Source: Stappia stellulata DSM 5886
Lineage (GTDB): Bacteria; Pseudomonadota; Alphaproteobacteria; Rhizobiales; Stappiaceae
Direction of reading: 5' to 3'
Assembly: GCF_000423705.1 (NCBI RefSeq)
Contig: NZ_KE384083.1
Location: forward strand, 748,462-812,461
DNA length: 64,000 nucleotides
Shown here: one piece after another, positions 43,948 through 53,768 of the stretch
How positions within the stretch are numbered: the first letter of the stretch is position 1
Layout of the letters: each line of letters starts with the position of its first letter
Program-made: the position numbers and the translations under genes
The notes under the pieces: model-generated
What the model was told of the DNA's origin: nothing
The model's database searches: none
Seen by the model: only the letters and a program-made list of their open reading frames with translations

Positions 43948-45978
43948 TCATGAGCGCCAGCGTGCCCGTTTCGCCACCCGGGGAAGACGCCCGGGGCGGC
44001 GTGCCAGCCCGTGTTCGGTCTTCGACCATGAATGAGGCCGGCGAACAAGATCCACCACGGCGGCATAAAAGGCCAAGCTTTGCGCCAGCCAGTACACCGG
44101 TATGAAGGCAAGGTCGAGAAACGGCGGCCAGTGTCCGCGGGCGCGCGCTCCCGCGAATGCGATCACCGCCATGCTGCCATAGGCAAGCGCAACGCTGACC
44201 CCTGCGAGCGACAACGCGGCGCTCGCCTGCCAGCTGGTGTTCAGCGGAATTGGCGAAATCCCCGATCCGTAGAGCAGCAGAACAAGCAGGAAAACCGGAT
44301 GGGCCGCCAGGGTGACAATCGCGGCGCTCAGATACACCAGAAGCACCGCGGCCTTCGTGCAGCGCAGGTCGCGGGCAAGCGGGTTGCGCAGGCTGACCAA
44401 CAAGGTCTGCAGCCACCCCTTCAGCCAGCGCGTGCGCTGCCCGTGCCAGGCACGCCAATCGAGCGGCGCTTCCTCGAAGGTCGTCGATGCCAGCGTCTGC
44501 AGTTCGTAGCCTGCCCGGCTCAGCCGCACCGCCAGATCCGCATCCTCCGTCACATTGTAGGGATCCCACCCGCCAACCGCCTCGAGCGCCACCCGGCGAA
44601 AGTGGTTCGACGTTCCCCCGAGAGGGAAAGGCCAGCCCCGGGCCGAAAACCAGGGCAACAGGCAATCGAACAGGCCGGCATACTCGAGGCGAAACTGGCG
44701 GGCGAAAATGCGGTGGCTGCCGTGGTCGATCGCCAGATGCGCCTGCAGGCAGGCGACGCGTTGCGGAAGCTCGAAGAAACGGGCGGAGGCGAGACGCAAC
44801 TGGTCCGGCTCCGGCCTGTCCTCGCCGTCGTAAACCGCGACCAATTCTCCCCGTGCCAGTGCCAGCCCATGGCACAGAGCCCGAGGCTTCGTTCGCGGCT
44901 TGCCGGGCGGAACGACAACGATGCGCATTCCCGCGCGCAGCAAGGGGGCGAGGGCCGTCCGCGTCTCGTGATCGTCGTCTTCCAGCAAGAAGAGGATCTC
45001 CAGACAGTGGCGGGGATAATCCAGGGCATCGAGCGCGGCCGCGAGCATGGGAACGACGCGGGCCTCGCGATAGAGCGGCACGAGGACGCTGTAGACGGGC
45101 GGCGGCCCCTTCGGTCGCGGCGTGGACGGAAGACGACTGACCTGCCCGACCGCGCCGGCCGTGAGACGCGCAATCCCGAGCAACATTCCAAAGAGGGTCG
45201 CAATCACGGAAACCCCGACCGCGGCCTGTCCGGGCGTCAGCGTCAGCCCGAGGGCAAATGCACCGCTCAACGCCACGAAAACACCCAGTTGGGTCTGCGT
45301 CAGGGTCCGTCGCGCACTCGCGGACGGACGATCCAGGGCCAGACGCTGACCCGGGTCGGCGGCGGCGATGGCGCGTTCGAGGGCTTGCGGACTGGCAATA
45401 CGGATCCGCGCACGCATCGCCGGAAACCGGCGCAGATACCCTTGAAACTCCGCAAGGCTCTCGGGAGCAGGTGCCACCGCGAACAGCATTTCCCCGTCCC
45501 GGTTTCGGCCGATGGGGAGCGGCCCGCGCATTTCCGGAGGCGGGGGAAAGTCCGGATTGTGGTGTGACACGAAACCGCCTTCACACAAGTGCCCCAGACC
45601 GAGCGCCTCCGCAAAGGCGCAGTAATAGGCCTCCCCGCTCACGAACCCGCGCTCAATCAGCACGCGCGCCGGCGAAACCGCCGCAAGACGGGCCTCGCGC
45701 AGGACCGGACGAAGCACGCCCTCGCTCAGGCCCCGCGCAACCAGAACGTCGATATCCGCGCCGTGGCGCCGCGCCGCTGCGTCTGGGGGCGAAGCCGGGC
45801 ATCGCCTCTTGCCCACCTTCGGCGAATGGGTAGACGCAACGCCCGACGCATAGGATAGTGCGGCACCGGGTGGCTGCGGGCGCTGCCCCGCCAAGGCTCC
45901 CCGTTCTGTCCTCGGTGATCGCGGACCCAAAGGGACAACCGGCGGGGGAACTTGACGTTGCGCGGATGGTTCGAGCAT
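43948..45978 (-). CDS. Family 2 glycosyltransferase with N-terminal MshEN-like domain
   Basis: This 676-aa inner-membrane protein has a processive-type GT2 catalytic domain: VLVPLYREARVVPML, LLEDDDHET, AVYDGEDRPEPDQL, the acceptor-base motif VTEDADLAVRL, and HGQRTRWLKGWLQT (Q-x-x-RW). Two membrane segments precede it and three or four follow, so it probably extrudes a polysaccharide as it is made. Residues about 75-210 resemble the T2SS-E/MshEN fold (VLIERGFVSGEAYYCAFAEALGL), which binds c-di-GMP in some ATPases. Product and regulation are unknown. The N-terminal 50 residues are Pro-rich, so the start is uncertain. Confidence 0.85.
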   Translation of the reverse strand: MLEPSAQRQVPPPVVPLGPRSPRTERGALAGQRPQPPGAALSYASGVASTHSPKVGKRRCPASPPDAAARRHGADIDVLVARGLSEGVLRPVLREARLAAVSPARVLIERGFVSGEAYYCAFAEALGLGHLCEGGFVSHHNPDFPPPPEMRGPLPIGRNRDGEMLFAVAPAPESLAEFQGYLRRFPAMRARIRIASPQALERAIAAADPGQRLALDRPSASARRTLTQTQLGVFVALSGAFALGLTLTPGQAAVGVSVIATLFGMLLGIARLTAGAVGQVSRLPSTPRPKGPPPVYSVLVPLYREARVVPMLAAALDALDYPRHCLEILFLLEDDDHETRTALAPLLRAGMRIVVVPPGKPRTKPRALCHGLALARGELVAVYDGEDRPEPDQLRLASARFFELPQRVACLQAHLAIDHGSHRIFARQFRLEYAGLFDCLLPWFSARGWPFPLGGTSNHFRRVALEAVGGWDPYNVTEDADLAVRLSRAGYELQTLASTTFEEAPLDWRAWHGQRTRWLKGWLQTLLVSLRNPLARDLRCTKAAVLLVYLSAAIVTLAAHPVFLLVLLLYGSGISPIPLNTSWQASAALSLAGVSVALAYGSMAVIAFAGARARGHWPPFLDLAFIPVYWLAQSLAFYAAVVDLVRRPHSWSKTEHGLARRPGRLPRVAKRARWRS

Positions 45979-46011
45979 GCCTCACGCTTCGCAATCTGGA
46001 TGAACGGGCAT

Positions 46012-46986
46012 ATGGTTTTCGGCTTACAAATTCGATCTCTTCGCAAATATGACGAGCAGGCCTGTGAAGACTGCTCGACGGGCATACAAAAAACTGCGGT
46101 TGAATTTGATATTAAACACAACCCATTTGCAAGTTTTGCGCGAATCGCCCTCGTCATCACCGGCGTGCTCGCCGGCGCGCCCCCGGCAGCGCTTGCCCAG
46201 CAGGCGCCGTCGCCAGACCGGGAGACCGGTGTCACCGTTCCCAATTTCTGGGATCCGCGCGGGGTCGGCGATCGCCCGACCGCAACGCCGGAGACCATCC
46301 GCTTTCTGGCCAGCGATGATTTTCCGCCGTTTTCCTTCCGCGACGGGACCGGACGGCTGACCGGCTTCAACATCGATCTGGCGCGCGCGCTTTGCGAGGA
46401 GCTCGACAGCGCCTGCTCCTTGCGCATCAAATCCTTCGATGCGCTGATCCCGGCGCTTGTGCGCGAGGAAGGCGACGCCATCATCGCCGGCCTGGCGACG
46501 ACCGAGGCCAACGCCAAGACGCTCCTGTTCTCCGATCCCTACCTGCGCCTGCCGGCCCGCTTCGCGGTGCTGACCGGGACCGGGATCGAGGTGACGCCGG
46601 AAGGATTGGCGGACAAGCGCATTTCGGTGACCGAAGGCACCGTCCATCAGGCGTTCCTGGAGCGGTATTTCGCCGATGCGCAGATCAAGGCCTACGCGAG
46701 CGAAACAGAGGCGCGCGCGGCCCTTGGAACAGAAGAGGCCGACGCCCATTTCGGCGACGGCCTGTCACTGTCATTCTGGCTCAACGGGGAAACCTCGGCG
46801 GAATGCTGCAGCTTCGCAGGAGGCCCGTGGCTGGAGCCGGGCTATTTCGATCACAGCCTGACCGTCGCCTTCCGGATCGAGGACACATTCCGCCAGGAAG
46901 CCATCAACCATGCGCTCTACCGGCTGCAGCAGAACGGCACCTATTCCGAGCTTTATCTACGCTATTTCCCTGTCAGCTTTTACTGA
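46012..46986 (+). CDS. Periplasmic amino-acid-type substrate-binding protein (SBP family 3)
   Basis: This protein of about 324 aa has a signal peptide around FARIALVITGVLAGAPPAALAQ, then a family-3 binding fold: IRFLASDDFPPFSFRDG, LTGFNIDLARALCEEL, GDAIIAGLATTEANAK and SVTEGTVHQAF. It should bind a small amino acid or similar ligand. No transporter permease or ATPase gene is near, so it is an orphan that may serve a remote ABC transporter or a signalling role. The start is doubtful: in-frame ATGs at 45952, 46000 and 46012 all lie well before the signal peptide. The last 30 bases overlap the convergent hydroxylase gene. Confidence 0.8.
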   Translation: MVFGLQIRSLRKYDEQACEDCSTGIQKTAVEFDIKHNPFASFARIALVITGVLAGAPPAALAQQAPSPDRETGVTVPNFWDPRGVGDRPTATPETIRFLASDDFPPFSFRDGTGRLTGFNIDLARALCEELDSACSLRIKSFDALIPALVREEGDAIIAGLATTEANAKTLLFSDPYLRLPARFAVLTGTGIEVTPEGLADKRISVTEGTVHQAFLERYFADAQIKAYASETEARAALGTEEADAHFGDGLSLSFWLNGETSAECCSFAGGPWLEPGYFDHSLTVAFRIEDTFRQEAINHALYRLQQNGTYSELYLRYFPVSFY

Positions 46987-47805
46987 GGCGTCTGCGACAC
47001 CCTTGCCTTCCGCACGCGCCGGCGGGCGACGAAACGGCAGGGCAAGGCTCCAGAGGTAACCCGCCGGCTCCGGCGTCTGGTATTCGGCAAGTCCGATGGT
47101 CATTCCGGCGTGGCCGTCGCGCGGCTGATCGACATAGGTGCGAAACAGCCGGTCCCAGATCGACAGGTTGAAGCCGTAGTTGGAATCCGTTTCGCGGCGA
47201 ATGACCGAATGATGCACCCGGTGCATGTCCGGCGTGACGACGAGGAGCCGCAATCCCCTGTCCAGCCAGCCCGGCAGTTTGACGTTGGCGTGGTTGAACA
47301 TCGCAGCGCCGTTCAAAACCACCTCGAAAACCAGCACCGCGACAACGGGAATGCCGAAGGCAACCACGACGGCCGCCTTCCAGGCCATGGAGATCAGGAT
47401 TTCCAGCGGGTGAAAGCGCAGGGCCGTCGTGACATCGATATCGCGGTCGACGTGGTGCATCTTGTGGATGCGCCACAGCAGCGGGATCTTGTGCGAAGCC
47501 CAATGCTCCGCCCAGACGGCGAAGTCGAGGAGCACGAAGCCGAGCAGCGCAGCAAGCCAGAACGAAAGCTCCAGCCAGGGAAAGAGACCGATCCCGTTCT
47601 CCGACGCCCAAAGCGCGATGCCGACCGCCGCCATCGGAAACACGATGCGCAGAACCGCCGTGTCGGTGGCGACAATCGCGAGATTGGTCAGCCAGCGCCG
47701 CCCGCGCCCGAGCGTCAAATCGCGGCGCGGGAGCACGAGCTCGAACGCTGCCATGGACGCAAAAATTCCCAAGAACAGCAAGAGTCTGATTGTCGCTTCG
47801 TCCAC
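46957..47805 (-). CDS. Sterol desaturase/fatty acid hydroxylase family membrane protein
   Basis: This 282-aa inner-membrane protein has about four hydrophobic segments and the di-iron histidine boxes of the family: EHWASH, RIHKMHHVD, FNHAN and HRVHHSVIRRE. Such enzymes hydroxylate or desaturate lipids using oxygen; the lipid here is unknown. GTG 47805 has GAGG upstream and begins immediately before the first membrane helix. Confidence 0.9.
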   Translation of the reverse strand: MDEATIRLLLFLGIFASMAAFELVLPRRDLTLGRGRRWLTNLAIVATDTAVLRIVFPMAAVGIALWASENGIGLFPWLELSFWLAALLGFVLLDFAVWAEHWASHKIPLLWRIHKMHHVDRDIDVTTALRFHPLEILISMAWKAAVVVAFGIPVVAVLVFEVVLNGAAMFNHANVKLPGWLDRGLRLLVVTPDMHRVHHSVIRRETDSNYGFNLSIWDRLFRTYVDQPRDGHAGMTIGLAEYQTPEPAGYLWSLALPFRRPPARAEGKGVADASVKADREIA

Positions 47806-47946
47806 GGATGAACCTCATTGACCAAGTTTGCGCGGCGCAAGACCCGGGAGGCGTCCCCGGCCTCAAGGATCCTGCTTGAACCATACTCTCCCGCGTGAGA
47901 TAGGCGAGCAACGTTCACGTCAAGTTTTCGCGACCAAAGGCCACAT

Positions 47947-48597
47947 ATGACCGACCTGCTCTGGACCCTCCCCGATGCCGACGCGCCGGATGCCCCTGTG
48001 CTTCTCCTGGCGCATGGTGCCGGTGCGGCGATGGATTCCGGCTTCATGAACCGGTTTTCCGGACACGCCGCGCAAAACGGGCTGGCTGTCGCACGCTTCG
48101 AGTTCGCCTATATGGCGAAACGGCGGGTCGACGGTCGCAAACGCCCGCCCCCGCGCGCGGACAAGCTGATCGGCGAATTCCAGACCGCCCTGCAAGCGGT
48201 TCTGGACCAGCGCAAGGGTCCCGTTCTGATCGGCGGCAAGTCGATGGGCGGACGGGTGGCCGCCATGCTTTCCGGCGCCGCCTCCCTGCCCAAGCGCGTG
48301 ACCGGCGTGGTGTGTCTCGGCTATCCGTTTCATCCGCCGGCGAAGCCCGACGACTGGCGGCTGGAACCGCTGGAAAACGCCGCCCGCCCCGTTCTGATCG
48401 CACAGGGCACGCGCGATGCCTTCGGCGGCACGGACGATCTGGAGACCGTCACTCTGCCTGAAAGCATTCGCGTGATCTGGATGGAAGACGGCAACCACGA
48501 TCTTGCCCCGCGCGGAGCCTCTCCCGCGACCTGGGACGGCAATCTCGCCACTGCCGCGCGGGAAGCGGCCGCCTTCGCGAAAGAGATCGCCACCTGA
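47947..48597 (+). CDS. Alpha/beta hydrolase (KANL3/Tex30-like)
   Basis: This 216-aa soluble alpha/beta hydrolase has the oxyanion segment LLLAHGAGAAMDS, nucleophile Ser in GGKSMGGRVA, acid Asp in AQGTRDAFGG and His in EDGNHDL. It matches the small dienelactone-hydrolase-like family with Tex30. Substrate unknown. It follows a 141-bp gap with its own promoter region, divergent from the hydroxylase gene. Confidence 0.87.
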   Translation: MTDLLWTLPDADAPDAPVLLLAHGAGAAMDSGFMNRFSGHAAQNGLAVARFEFAYMAKRRVDGRKRPPPRADKLIGEFQTALQAVLDQRKGPVLIGGKSMGGRVAAMLSGAASLPKRVTGVVCLGYPFHPPAKPDDWRLEPLENAARPVLIAQGTRDAFGGTDDLETVTLPESIRVIWMEDGNHDLAPRGASPATWDGNLATAAREAAAFAKEIAT

Positions 48598-48617
48598 TCG
48601 ACGTCGGGCGGTGTCGG

Positions 48618-51600
48618 CTATTCCGCCGGCACGTTGCGCACCTGGGGCGGATCGCCCGCGCCCGTCTCGCCGTCGTCGGGCGAGATGCGGAACAGCCGCG
48701 AAATATCCGCACCGATCCCCATGAGGGCGGGCACAAGCACAAGCACCAGAACCGTCGCCGTCGACAGGCCGAAGACGATGGTGATCGCCATCGGCATCAG
48801 GAACTGTGCCTGAAGGCTCTTTTCAAACAACAACGGCAAGAGCCCGCCGATGGTGGTCAGGGAGGTCAGCAGCACGGCACGCAGGCGATCCTGCGCGGAA
48901 GCAATTGCCGCCTGCTCGATGCTCTCGCCGTCCTTGCGCCGCTCGTCGAAGCGCGCGACCAGAATGATCGAGTTGTTGACGAGAATGCCCGACAGGCCGA
49001 GCAATCCGATCAGGCTCAGGATCGTCAGGTCGAAACCGAGAAGATAGTGACCGGTCACGGCGCCGACGACGCCGAAGGGAATGATCGACATCACCGCCAG
49101 CGGCGTGAAATAGCTGGCGAAGATCGCCGCCAGGATCAGATAGATCGCCGCGAGCGCTGCAACAGTTCCCAACTGCAGGTCGGCGAAGGCGCCCTTGCGT
49201 TCCTCCTCGCGTCCCGAGAACTTGTAATCGATGCCAAAGCGGTCGGTGATTGCCTGGAGCTTTCCACTGTTCAGGTCTTCCACGATCTGGATGTTCGAGG
49301 TGACCTCGCGATCCACATCCGCCGACACGCCGACCGTGATGCGTCCGTCCACGCGCTGGATCACCGAGAAACCCTGCCGGTCGTCGAGCGTGACGACTTC
49401 CAGGAGCGGCACGAATTCACCGCTCGGCGCCTTGAGCATCAGGTTGCGCAAGGCGCCGCCGCCAGCGTCGGACAGGTCCTGAAGCACCCGGATGGTAACC
49501 TCTTCCTCGCCTTGCGCGAAGCGGCGCGGAATGTTGCCTTCAAGCGCACTGCGGATCTGGCGGGAGGCGTCCTCCACCGTAAAGCCGAGCGCCTTGCCGC
49601 GCGGGCTTAGCTCGATGACCAGTTCCGGCTTGCCGTAGGGCAGGTCGTCGGCCACGCCGTCGACGCCCGGATAGCTCGTCAGCAACTCCTGGACTTCAAG
49701 CGAGGCCGCCTTCAGCCGGGCCGGATCGTCTCCCTGCAGCAGGATGTCGAGATCTCGGCCCGGAGGCCCGCCGCGTCGCTGGTACACCGCCACGCGCTTG
49801 GTGCCCGGAATGTCGGGAAGCGCCTGTCGCCACGCGCGCACGATCTCGGGCGTGCGGGTTGTGCGCGCCTCCGAGGTGGTCAGCTGGACATCGATGCTCG
49901 CAACATTCCGGCCCCGGTTGTTGCCGGACTGGCCGAGCGTCGCATAGGAGGCGATGATGAGCTTTTCGTCCGTCCCTGCCGTGAGCTTGCGCTCCGCCTC
50001 GCGCAATGCGCCCTCGATCCTGAGCAGGCCGGCCTCCGATTCCGCCAGCGAGATGCCGGCGTTGAAGGAAATCGACGCGCGGATGTTTTCCGCTTCCGGT
50101 GAGGGAAAGAAGACAAAGCCGACGCGGTCGCCGCGCACCATGCCAACGGTCAGGAGCAAGGTCGCGATGGCGACCGAGATCGTGACATAGCGCCAGCGAT
50201 AGGCAAGCGTCACGAACCCGCGGAACGGCACATCCCGCAACCAGCCGAAGCCGGCGTCGAAATTGCGGCGAAACCAGCCCGGGCGCTCGTCGAAGGTCTG
50301 GCGACCGCGCATGCGGCGCAAGACCAGGAACAGAAACTCGAACGCGGCGGCCACGGCGAACGCCAGAAGAAGCACGGCGCCGTCGAACGCCCATTGGCCG
50401 AGCCCGTCGCGGCCGGCGCGCGCCGGCACCGCAAGCCAGTCGAGCCAGGGCGGGACAGAGAGGTCCTCGCGACCGGCGAGTGCGATCACGAAGAGCGCCG
50501 GCGCACCGGCCAGGAGGACGACCCGCCACCAGCTCCACGACGGCACCCGCGACAGCGAATGGGCGAGATGGCCGGGAAGCACGAAAAAGCACTCGACGAT
50601 GCTCGCGATCACCACAGCGACCACCACGAGCGGCAAGGCGCCCATGATCTGACCGACGGTGTCCTGGATCAGCATGATCGGCAGGAACGCGGCAATCGTC
50701 GTCGAACAGGCCGCGATGATCGGCCAGAGCATGCGCCCCGCGCCTTCTTCCGCCGCCTGATAAGGGCTGTCGCCCATCGCCGTGCGGGTCGCGGTGTGCT
50801 CGCCGACAACAATGGCATCGTCGACGATGATGCCGAGCGTCATGATCAGCGCGAAGAGCGAGATCATGTTGATGGTCTGCCCCGAAACCCACATGATCCC
50901 CACCGTTGCCAGGATCGCCACCGGAATGCCGGCCGCCACCCACAAGGCGATGCGCGCGTTGAGGAAGGCGAAGAGCACGATCACCACGAGCAGCAGACCG
51001 CTCAACCCGTTCTCGACCAGGATCATGATGCGCTGGTTGAGACTGTCGGCACGCACCTCGTATTTGACCAGTTCCAGCGAGCTCGGCAGCTTCGGCGCGA
51101 CTTCCGTCAGATACTTGTCGAGGATCGCATTGACCTTGAGCTGGTCCGCCTTGGCCGAGCGCTGCACGGTCAGCTCGACCGCGCGCACGCCGTCGGAGAA
51201 CCCGAGCACCTGGTCGTCGTCGAAGCTCTTGGTGACCTCGGCGATGTCGCGCAGCTGCACCTTTTCGCCCGTGGGGAAGGACTTGACGGTGATCCGGCTG
51301 ATCGCCTCGGGTGAATCCGTATCGGCCACGGCACGCACCTGGCGTTCCACACCGCCCCGCAGATCGCCGGACGGCAGGTCACGCGTGTTGGCGGCAATTC
51401 GAGCGGAGATGTCGGAAACGGTCAGGTCGAGCCGACGCAACTCGCGTTCCGGCACCCGCACCACATATTCGGTATCGCGAAAGCCGGAGAAGGTGACCTT
51501 GTCGACGCCCCGGTCGATCAGGTCGTCGCGGATCTGGCGGGCATAGCTCTTGAGCGCATCCTCCGAAAACGGGCCGCGCAGCGCGACGCGCGCCACCCGG

Positions 51601-52025
51601 TCGAACCAGCTCGACAACGACACGACCGGCGTTTCGCTGTCTTCCGGCAGCGTCGTCACGCCGGCAATCGCCTGATCGACGTCGGAGAGCGCCCGCTGCA
51701 TGTCGGCGCCTTCGAGGAATTCCAGCCGCACGCTTGCGGATCCCTCCCGGGCGTAGGACTTCATCTCATCGACGTTGTCGATGAAGCGCAACTCCGGCTC
51801 GATTGCCTGAAGGATGTTCTTTTCCACATCCTCCGCGCTGGCGCCCGGCCAGGACACAGAGACCGAAACCGTGTTCACCACGATCTGCGGGAAGAACTCC
51901 GTGTTGAGCTTGGCGATGCCGAAGACCCCGAACAGGATCATCAGCACCATCACCAGATTGGCGGCATTGGGATGCCGCAGGAAATGGCCGATCAGCGTCG
52001 ACGGCTTGAACTGCGGCGCGCGCAT
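48618..52025 (-). CDS. RND efflux transporter permease (AcrB/MexB family)
   Basis: This 1135-aa inner-membrane pump of the HAE-type RND family has twelve expected membrane segments and two large periplasmic loops. The proton-relay Asp pair lies in TLGIIVDDAIVVGEH (TM4); LIGLLGLSGILVNNSIILVARFDERR is the TM10 motif. A longer-than-usual cytoplasmic or periplasmic insert around residues 495-590 separates the two halves. It exports drugs or metabolites with the adaptor encoded 3 bp upstream. No outer-membrane TolC gene lies here. Substrate unknown. Confidence 0.93.
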   Translation of the reverse strand: MRAPQFKPSTLIGHFLRHPNAANLVMVLMILFGVFGIAKLNTEFFPQIVVNTVSVSVSWPGASAEDVEKNILQAIEPELRFIDNVDEMKSYAREGSASVRLEFLEGADMQRALSDVDQAIAGVTTLPEDSETPVVSLSSWFDRVARVALRGPFSEDALKSYARQIRDDLIDRGVDKVTFSGFRDTEYVVRVPERELRRLDLTVSDISARIAANTRDLPSGDLRGGVERQVRAVADTDSPEAISRITVKSFPTGEKVQLRDIAEVTKSFDDDQVLGFSDGVRAVELTVQRSAKADQLKVNAILDKYLTEVAPKLPSSLELVKYEVRADSLNQRIMILVENGLSGLLLVVIVLFAFLNARIALWVAAGIPVAILATVGIMWVSGQTINMISLFALIMTLGIIVDDAIVVGEHTATRTAMGDSPYQAAEEGAGRMLWPIIAACSTTIAAFLPIMLIQDTVGQIMGALPLVVVAVVIASIVECFFVLPGHLAHSLSRVPSWSWWRVVLLAGAPALFVIALAGREDLSVPPWLDWLAVPARAGRDGLGQWAFDGAVLLLAFAVAAAFEFLFLVLRRMRGRQTFDERPGWFRRNFDAGFGWLRDVPFRGFVTLAYRWRYVTISVAIATLLLTVGMVRGDRVGFVFFPSPEAENIRASISFNAGISLAESEAGLLRIEGALREAERKLTAGTDEKLIIASYATLGQSGNNRGRNVASIDVQLTTSEARTTRTPEIVRAWRQALPDIPGTKRVAVYQRRGGPPGRDLDILLQGDDPARLKAASLEVQELLTSYPGVDGVADDLPYGKPELVIELSPRGKALGFTVEDASRQIRSALEGNIPRRFAQGEEEVTIRVLQDLSDAGGGALRNLMLKAPSGEFVPLLEVVTLDDRQGFSVIQRVDGRITVGVSADVDREVTSNIQIVEDLNSGKLQAITDRFGIDYKFSGREEERKGAFADLQLGTVAALAAIYLILAAIFASYFTPLAVMSIIPFGVVGAVTGHYLLGFDLTILSLIGLLGLSGILVNNSIILVARFDERRKDGESIEQAAIASAQDRLRAVLLTSLTTIGGLLPLLFEKSLQAQFLMPMAITIVFGLSTATVLVLVLVPALMGIGADISRLFRISPDDGETGAGDPPQVRNVPAE

Positions 52026-52028
52026 GGG

Positions 52029-53477
52029 TCAGCGTGTCCCTTCGGAAGCACCACCGGCTGCGGCGGGCGTGGTTTCTCCGGGCGTGCTGGCGGCCGGCAT
52101 GCCCTGTTTGGGCTCGGTGACGCGCACCCCCTCGCCCGCCTCGTCGAGGCGGGTGACAATCAACGTGTCGCCGGAGGCAAGATCGCCTTCGACGATCAGA
52201 TCGGTGCCGTCGAAGGCAAGCGGCCGCACATCGCGGCGCACGGTGCGCCCGTCCTCCACCACATAGACATGGTCGGTTCCATAAAGCGCGGCCTCGGGAA
52301 TACGGGCCGTGTCTTCATAGGTGCGGTCGGCGACGCGCACCTCGACAAAGGCGCCGGGACGAAGGGCCGGCTGGCCCTCGGCAACCCGTACCCGGGCAAA
52401 CGCATCGATGCCGCCGCGTGCAAGTGCCACATCGGCGCCCACGCGCACGATCTCGCCGGCGTAGCGCACCGGTTCGCCGCCGATGTACCAGAGCACCTCG
52501 ACCGGACGGCCGATGACCTTGCCCTCGTCGGCGAGGATACGGCCGTATTGATTGTCGGAAAGGGTAAGGCGCACCTCGAGCGCATTGCGGTCGTAGAGCA
52601 CGGCAATCACGTCGTTGACATTGACCAGGCGGCCGACGGCGGCGTTTTCCTCGCGCACGACAGCGTCGAAGGGCGCCTTGAGCACGGTGTCGGAGAGGTT
52701 CTTTTCCGCCTGCGCCAACCGCCACTCAAGTCGCTCGATCGCGGCCTGCTGTTGCTCGACGCGCGCCTGTTCCACCGCAAGCGCGTTGCGGCGCTGGTCG
52801 ACGGCCTGCTTGCGCTGGGACACGATCAGGCTGCGTTCGTCCAGCGTGCGCTCGGTCACGGCACCGCTTTCGCGCAGCTGCGAGGCGCGGTCCACATCGC
52901 GCTCGGCAAAGGCAAGCTGCTCGGTCGCGCGTTCCACATTGCCCTCCTCGGTCGCGACCCGCCCACGGGCCTCGACGAGCCCGGCGCGCGCTTCCGTCAG
53001 GTTCGCCCGCGCCTCGGTCACTGCGCCGCGGTACTGGAAGGGATCGATCTCGACCAGTTCGGCGCCGGCGTCCAGCGTCGCCCCTGCTTCCAGGCCGGGA
53101 TTCACGCGGATGATCTCGCCGGCAACGAGCGCCCGAAGATCGGCGGTGCGCGCCGCGCGGATTTCGCCGTAGAGATTGAGCATCGGCGCATGGTCACGGA
53201 TCTCCACGGGCGCCATTTCGACGGTGTAGACGACCTCGCGCGCCTGTCGTGTCGGCACGTCGGCCTTGGTGAAGATCAGTCGCTGCATGCCCTGGTAGGC
53301 CGCTAAGAGGATCGCGCCGGCCAGAAGGGCCTGAAGCAGGAGCTTTCCGACGAGAACGGCGCGCCGCGTCCGGGGGCGCTCGGCGTTTTGCGTATGGAAG
53401 GCAACGTCCGAGCGCTTGCGGTCGGCGTCCTCGTCGATCGATTTCAGCATGACGTTCTTGTCCACTCGCCCGTCCAT
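52029..53477 (-). CDS. RND efflux periplasmic adaptor (membrane fusion protein)
   Basis: This 482-aa HlyD/AcrA-family adaptor has one N-terminal membrane anchor (LLLQALLAGAILLAAYQGM), a lipoyl-like domain (LVAGEIIRVNPGLEAGATLDAG), a long alpha-hairpin (residues about 155-285), the second lipoyl half (VLKAPFDAVVREENAAVG) and beta-barrel and membrane-proximal domains. It links the RND pump to an outer-membrane channel. The pump starts 3 bp downstream. ATG 53477 is the first of two possible starts; ATG 53450 is the other, and neither has a strong ribosome-binding site. Confidence 0.92.
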   Translation of the reverse strand: MDGRVDKNVMLKSIDEDADRKRSDVAFHTQNAERPRTRRAVLVGKLLLQALLAGAILLAAYQGMQRLIFTKADVPTRQAREVVYTVEMAPVEIRDHAPMLNLYGEIRAARTADLRALVAGEIIRVNPGLEAGATLDAGAELVEIDPFQYRGAVTEARANLTEARAGLVEARGRVATEEGNVERATEQLAFAERDVDRASQLRESGAVTERTLDERSLIVSQRKQAVDQRRNALAVEQARVEQQQAAIERLEWRLAQAEKNLSDTVLKAPFDAVVREENAAVGRLVNVNDVIAVLYDRNALEVRLTLSDNQYGRILADEGKVIGRPVEVLWYIGGEPVRYAGEIVRVGADVALARGGIDAFARVRVAEGQPALRPGAFVEVRVADRTYEDTARIPEAALYGTDHVYVVEDGRTVRRDVRPLAFDGTDLIVEGDLASGDTLIVTRLDEAGEGVRVTEPKQGMPAASTPGETTPAAAGGASEGTR

Positions 53478-53768
53478 TTGCGCAGTTGCATGACGTTATA
53501 TGTCGAAAAGCGCCAAGCGGATCGCAAGGGCTCCGCAAACGCCGCGAGACTATCGGAGCCAATCCGAAGCGACGCAAGTCGAAGAGTGTATCAAAGTGTG
53601 GTCAGCACCAAGGCAGACGCATGAGGCCACCGGCGATCCATGCGCTTGCCGAAGCCACCGGGCGTCGCCTTTTCCACCCCTGCGGGCAAATCCTTGATTT
53701 GTGTCATTTCACGTGCAGGCGAAACGTGCCCCGATCGCCTTTCTGCATTGACAGAAGGAAACGGGAAG

